Below are positions 60,056 to 64,000 of a stretch of DNA of 64,000 nt, piece after piece (positions within the stretch are counted from its first letter, which is position 1; every line of letters starts with the position of its first letter). Made by a program: the position numbers and the translations under genes. The notes under the pieces were generated by a model. That model was not told the DNA's origin and ran no database searches. It saw only the letters and a list, made by a program, of their open reading frames with translations. The stretch spans positions 5,664,501 to 5,728,500 of the forward strand of contig JANTQA010000012.1 of the NCBI GenBank assembly GCA_027625915.1. The letters run 5' to 3'. Origin of the DNA: Anaeramoeba flamelloides. Its lineage: Eukaryota; Metamonada; Anaeramoebidae.

Positions 60056-60493
60056 ATAATTTTTTTTTTTATTATACAAGTTTTATTAGACAAGTTAAGT
60101 ATTTTTAAAAGTATTATTATTATCTCTCAAATTAAATATCTCTAAGTTGAATTAAACGAAAGTTTTTTCGGTCAAAATTGACCCTTTTTATTGAAGAAAT
60201 ACGAAATATTCTATGGGTTTAATTTATTTCTCATCAAAATAAATCTTCAATTTTTAGATCAAAAGTATTTTTTCTCATTTATTCAAACATTTTTTTTATG
60301 TTTTTTTATTTTTTTATTTTATTTTTTTTTTTACTTTTTGTCCCTTTTATATTTTTTTATTATTTGTTTTAAAAAATGAAGAGCCTGAAATTCAAAGCAA
60401 ATAAATTTTATGATCGAATTATAACACACCTTGATATATCGAATTTTAGTTTTAAACTACAAGCTTAACCAACCTTATAAAAATCTAGTATTG

Positions 60494-60524
<31 letters not shown>

Positions 60525-60539
60525 AGGGGATGAAAATAA

Positions 60540-61020
60540 CCGATGCCAAGCTTTTTAATTCGTAATATTAGTAGTAATTATTATGTAATTGTTGAATAAT
60601 ATCTTTTATTTAAGAAATAATTTTTTTGAATAATAATAACTCGCCCAGATATTAAAATGATAATTAATTAAATCTGACATTTTCAAAAAACAATATTTAA
60701 TCAATTAAAAAAGAAGAATAAAAATTATATTTTTTCCAAACTCTAACAAACCTCTATATGACCCAAATGTTTTTTTCAAAAGAATTAAATCTACCTGTGA
60801 AATCATTTATCTAAAAGGATATTCTATAGAAACCCCACTTTAATGAACTTTAGATAGGTTTATTAATGAGTATATAAAAAAATTTGTTATTTATAAAAAC
60901 GATTTACTTTTAAATAAATGAAATTATATAAAAATTTTCCAAATATTAGTCATTAAAAATCCTATCTGGAGTTATTTTCATGTCCTTTTTTTTTTTTCAA
61001 TATGTTAATCTTTTTTCGAA
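60540..61020 (+). repeat. Dispersed repeat G, copy 4
   Basis: Follows 36700-37180 (TTTAATTCGTAATATTAGTA, TCTATAGAAACCCCACTTTA, ATGAACTTTAGATAGGTT). Preceded by an A run of about 29. Confidence 0.7.
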
Positions 61021-61214
61021 AATCATTTTAAAGTTAATATTTGTTTAATTTTACATCCTATTTTTTATTTGAATTAAATCTTAATTCAACATCAATCATT
61101 AATACAAAACCATTGGGAGAGGTAATTTTTAATTTAGAATACTGAAATACAAAAAAACGCAGCACATAATCTAAGTCTTCGAAAAAATTTACAATGATCA
61201 AAATAATTCTTGGC

Positions 61215-61560
61215 AAAAGACTATAATCGGTGTTTCAAAATATAATCTGTACTTTTTTTTTCTTCTTATTCCGATGTAAAATCAAATGACCACCCAATAG
61301 TATACCCAAATTCCAACCAATTTTGAATGTTAACTACTTGATTTTTTCAGGAAAATTTAAATTATTCATGTAATTTGTTGAAAATTTTTTTGTAATTTTC
61401 TCAATTTTTTTGATATTTTTTATTGATTTATAACGAAAAAATTATCTTAAAAATTAAATATTTTTTGAGATAAATTTTTAAATATGAACCTTCGCTCTTG
61501 GAAGAGTAAAAAAATTGTTTTTTCAAATTTCATTTTTGTAAATCTTATCAGAACTTCTTT
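61215..61560 (+). repeat. Diverged duplicated segment shared with 19480-19830
   Basis: Partner of 19480-19830. Ends near an ATG frame at 61484 (81 codons, KTVLVKVYYEEQIILQCFFP) that is only partly inside the duplication; I cannot decide whether that frame is a gene. Confidence 0.5.
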
Positions 61561-61996
61561 TAAAACAGTACTGGTCAAAGTTTATTATGAAGAACAAATA
61601 ATTTTACAATGTTTCTTTCCATTAAAACCAATAAAATGCTTTAACCTAAGCTCCACTAATACAATTTCAAAATTAAAAATGAAGCTAAAAACTTTGAAAC
61701 ATTTTTTGGAATTTTTCGGTATTCGTTAAAATTTAATGAAAATATATTCTTTTAAAGAAATATTGTTTAAACAAAATCTCTGTTAAAAACAATTGCACTT
61801 TTTTTGAATCTAAAAGTTCTCAAAAAACAATAAACAACACAACAAAAAAAATTGGAAAAAAAAAAAGAACTTAATTTGTCCTGTTTTGGGCTGTTTTTAT
61901 TTCTTTAAACACAAGACAAAAAGTCATTCTTTCATTTTTTTTAGCTTTTGATTTTTTTCATTTTTTATAAAAATATTTTTTGTTAATTTAGGCCGA

Positions 61997-64000
61997 ATGA
62001 CAAATTTACTTCTAACTTTAAATTATGAGAACATAGAAAAGCACGTTAGTGTACCACCAAACACTTCCTATGAAAAAATTAAATTAGCGATTTGTAGGCT
62101 TTTTAATATTGAACCAATAAATCTATTAATACTTGAGATTGATTCCAAAAATGAAACTGTAAATATTTGAATCCTTTCCTCTTTTGGGTTTATTATTTTT
62201 TGCAATCAAAATTTCTAATCTTTTTGTATTGCTTTTTATTTTTCTTTTGGTCCACACAAACCTCAAAAAAATTATTAATAAAAAAAAAAACTTGTTGTTA
62301 ATTTTAAAAAACTTTTTTTCTCTTTTTTTATTCTATTGACAACAAAGCTCCCAATTTCAAGTCTTCTTCCTGAAAATGCATCAACTTTAACCATTTTTAA
62401 TCTTGGTCCAGTCAACTCAGCCTCACGTAAAACGAGCACTACAAGCACTTACAGAACAAACAGGACGAGTGTAACTAGTATCAATTCACAAGACACCAAC
62501 AAAAACAGTATTACAAAAAGGAACAGTTCAAGAAGAACATCACAACCAAGAGAGTCGTATACCTCTGAAACAAGAACTAGCAATTCTCAAAGAGATCACT
62601 CCAGTTTTCAAAATGCTTCACCCCGATCTAGTTGTAAAAGGGCAAATACCACCCGAAAAAGCAATAGTTTAATCAGAAGATCGAATAGAGAGTCTAACAA
62701 GAGAACTTCAATCAGAAACTCAAATAGGGAATCTAATAATAGAAATTCAAATACAAGTTCCAATAGAAGCTCAAATAGAAGCCGAAATAGAAGCTCGAAT
62801 GAAAAAGTAATACGAAGCTCAAACAGAAACACATCGGAAAACTCTTTTCAGTCAAAGAATAATACTCCACAAGTAACAACCAGAACCACAACTTCAGTCC
62901 AAATCGAAAAAAAAGAAATTGTGTCAAAACCAAATAAAGCAATTAAAAGCAAAACAAATTCTAGCACAAGAAAAAAAATTGAAAATGAAGAAGATTCCAA
63001 GGGTAAATCTAAACAAGTTACAACAGCCACAACTTCACCAATAAAAACGACCAACAAGCAACCAAAATCATCAAGAAAGAGTATTTCAAGATCATCTACT
63101 AATTCCCAAAATTCAAGAAATTCACAAAATTCAAAAAGTTCTTTCAATAAAAGAAATTCAAATACATCAAATAAAAATAATTCAAGAAACTCCAAAAACC
63201 AAAGAGACTCTTTAAATCAAAGGAGTTCTTCCCGATCCCACAAATTGTCTTCAAATCTCCAAGAAAAAAAAAACGAAAATGAAATCTTAAACAAAGAGAC
63301 TCAGAGATTAAACAAGACTTTTACTAATTTCCAAATACATGAAAACAATTTAGAAAAAAGGAAATATTCCACCAACGATAGACGCTCTACATTTTCGAAA
63401 TTAGTAAAACACCATTTGATTTTCAGATTAACACGGGTATTACAAATTGATACTTTAATCATGAGAAATATTCCAGGAATAGGTGATAATGAAAAAAGAG
63501 TCAACCAATTTCTTGGCAAATACCCAATGTTTACATATGAAATTTCAAATAGACCGCTTTCAAATTATATATTAAATCTTGAAACACCGCTTCTTTTACC
63601 AATTACGAATCACCTATATGAACCAAAAAGCCGAAAATTGTTTAATACTTTAAGCAATCCTAAAATTTCAAATCTAATATTTTTTTCCAATATATCTTTG
63701 TGGATAGCTGATCTCAGGATTAGAAAACTTAGTAATCAAATATTACGAAAAATTAAATATCGTGACTTTCCTTATTTAATTTTAATAACGAAAAATGAAA
63801 TAAATAATAAATTGAAATTTAATTTTCTTGAAAAGCCCTTTTCAGTTGAATTAATACAACACTGGTTAATTAACTTACTTGGACTAAAACAACAAAGAAG
63901 GTCAATTTCGAAAAATTCTTTTAAAAGTCATGGAAGAAATAGATTTTCAGTAGAAAATGAAAAAGAAAATTTACAAGAAGAAGAAAATGAAGAAGAAGAA
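61997..64000 (+). CDS. FAF1/UBXD8-like UBL-UAS protein, runs off the window
   Basis: Exon 1, 61997-62158, starts at ATG and encodes a ubiquitin-like N terminus (MTNLLLTLNYENIEKHVSVP, NTSYEKIKLAICRLFNIEP). After a 189-bp intron (GTAAAT...ACAAAG) exon 2 begins at 62348 in phase and stays open for 551 codons to the edge. The UBL finishes with PISSLLPENASTLTIFNLGP. Residues about 80-350 are Ser/Asn/Arg-rich (RNSNRESN-like repeats). About 420-566 fit a UAS, thioredoxin-like domain of FAF1/FAF2 proteins: PLLLPITNHLYEPKSRKLF, LSNPKISNLIFFSNISLWIA, DFPYLILI, PFSVELIQHWLINLLG. The visible end is Glu-rich, where these proteins have an acidic or coiled segment before a UBX domain, which would lie beyond the window. 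Family members recruit p97/Cdc48 to ubiquitinated clients. Assignment rests on fold-like pattern, not strong identity; no UBX is seen yet. Confidence 0.55.

Noticed and set aside
62608-63519. Leu/Phe-rich minus-strand frames
   Set aside because: Antisense of the Ser/Asn/Arg-rich region of the UBL-UAS gene, which is open across the entire stretch.

Overview
This is a eukaryotic (protist) nuclear window. It is extremely AT-rich, full of homopolymer runs, has GT-AG introns and uses TAA/TAG/TGA as stops. The gene content fits a cilium-bearing, heterotrophic amoeboflagellate-like protist: a CC2D2A-like transition-zone protein, cytosolic TPI, a BTB-BACK protein and a Ser/Asn/Arg-rich UBL-UAS protein. 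Anaeramoeba or a similar AT-rich metamonad is my best guess, but it rests on general resemblance only. I found no tRNA, rRNA, CRISPR array or bacterial operon structure.

Layout. About 0-7 kb is intergenic mosaic of dispersed TIR elements and long repeats. Between 7.1 and 13.6 kb a minus-strand gene encodes a coiled-coil protein ending in a GRAM domain; its introns reach 3.4 kb and carry repeats. Between 14 and 20.7 kb lie more repeats and a faint plus-strand gene end. Between 20.76 and 29.18 kb one large plus-strand gene encodes a three-C2, transglutaminase-like protein of the CC2D2A/CEP76 class; a 4.76-kb transposon-filled intron cuts its second C2 domain in half. A probable plus-strand gene end (PLAT-like exons, about 32.2-32.5 kb) converges on the minus-strand three-exon TPI gene (33.05-34.66 kb). 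Between 35 and 43 kb are repeats and two faint gene ends, then a minus-strand acidic, Asn/Thr-repeat protein (43.2-43.8 kb). Between 45 and 56.6 kb is the densest repeat mosaic, with nested insertions, two CpG-richer islands and two short minus-strand terminal exons. An intronless BTB-BACK-GATase-like gene sits at 56.8-58.4 kb. After more repeats the window ends inside a FAF1/UBXD8-like gene (61.997 kb to the edge).

The genes do not form an operon or a single pathway. The main biology is (i) a ciliary scaffold gene whose real structure is hidden by a giant intron, (ii) a BTB-BACK protein fused to a class-I-GATase-like domain, and (iii) an unusually readable nested landscape of small TIR elements and arrays of palindromic modules. 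Splice joins were inferred by eye from reading phase and protein-family continuity; no alignment or transcript search was possible. Repeat boundaries are accurate to about 10-50 bases unless a TIR is quoted.
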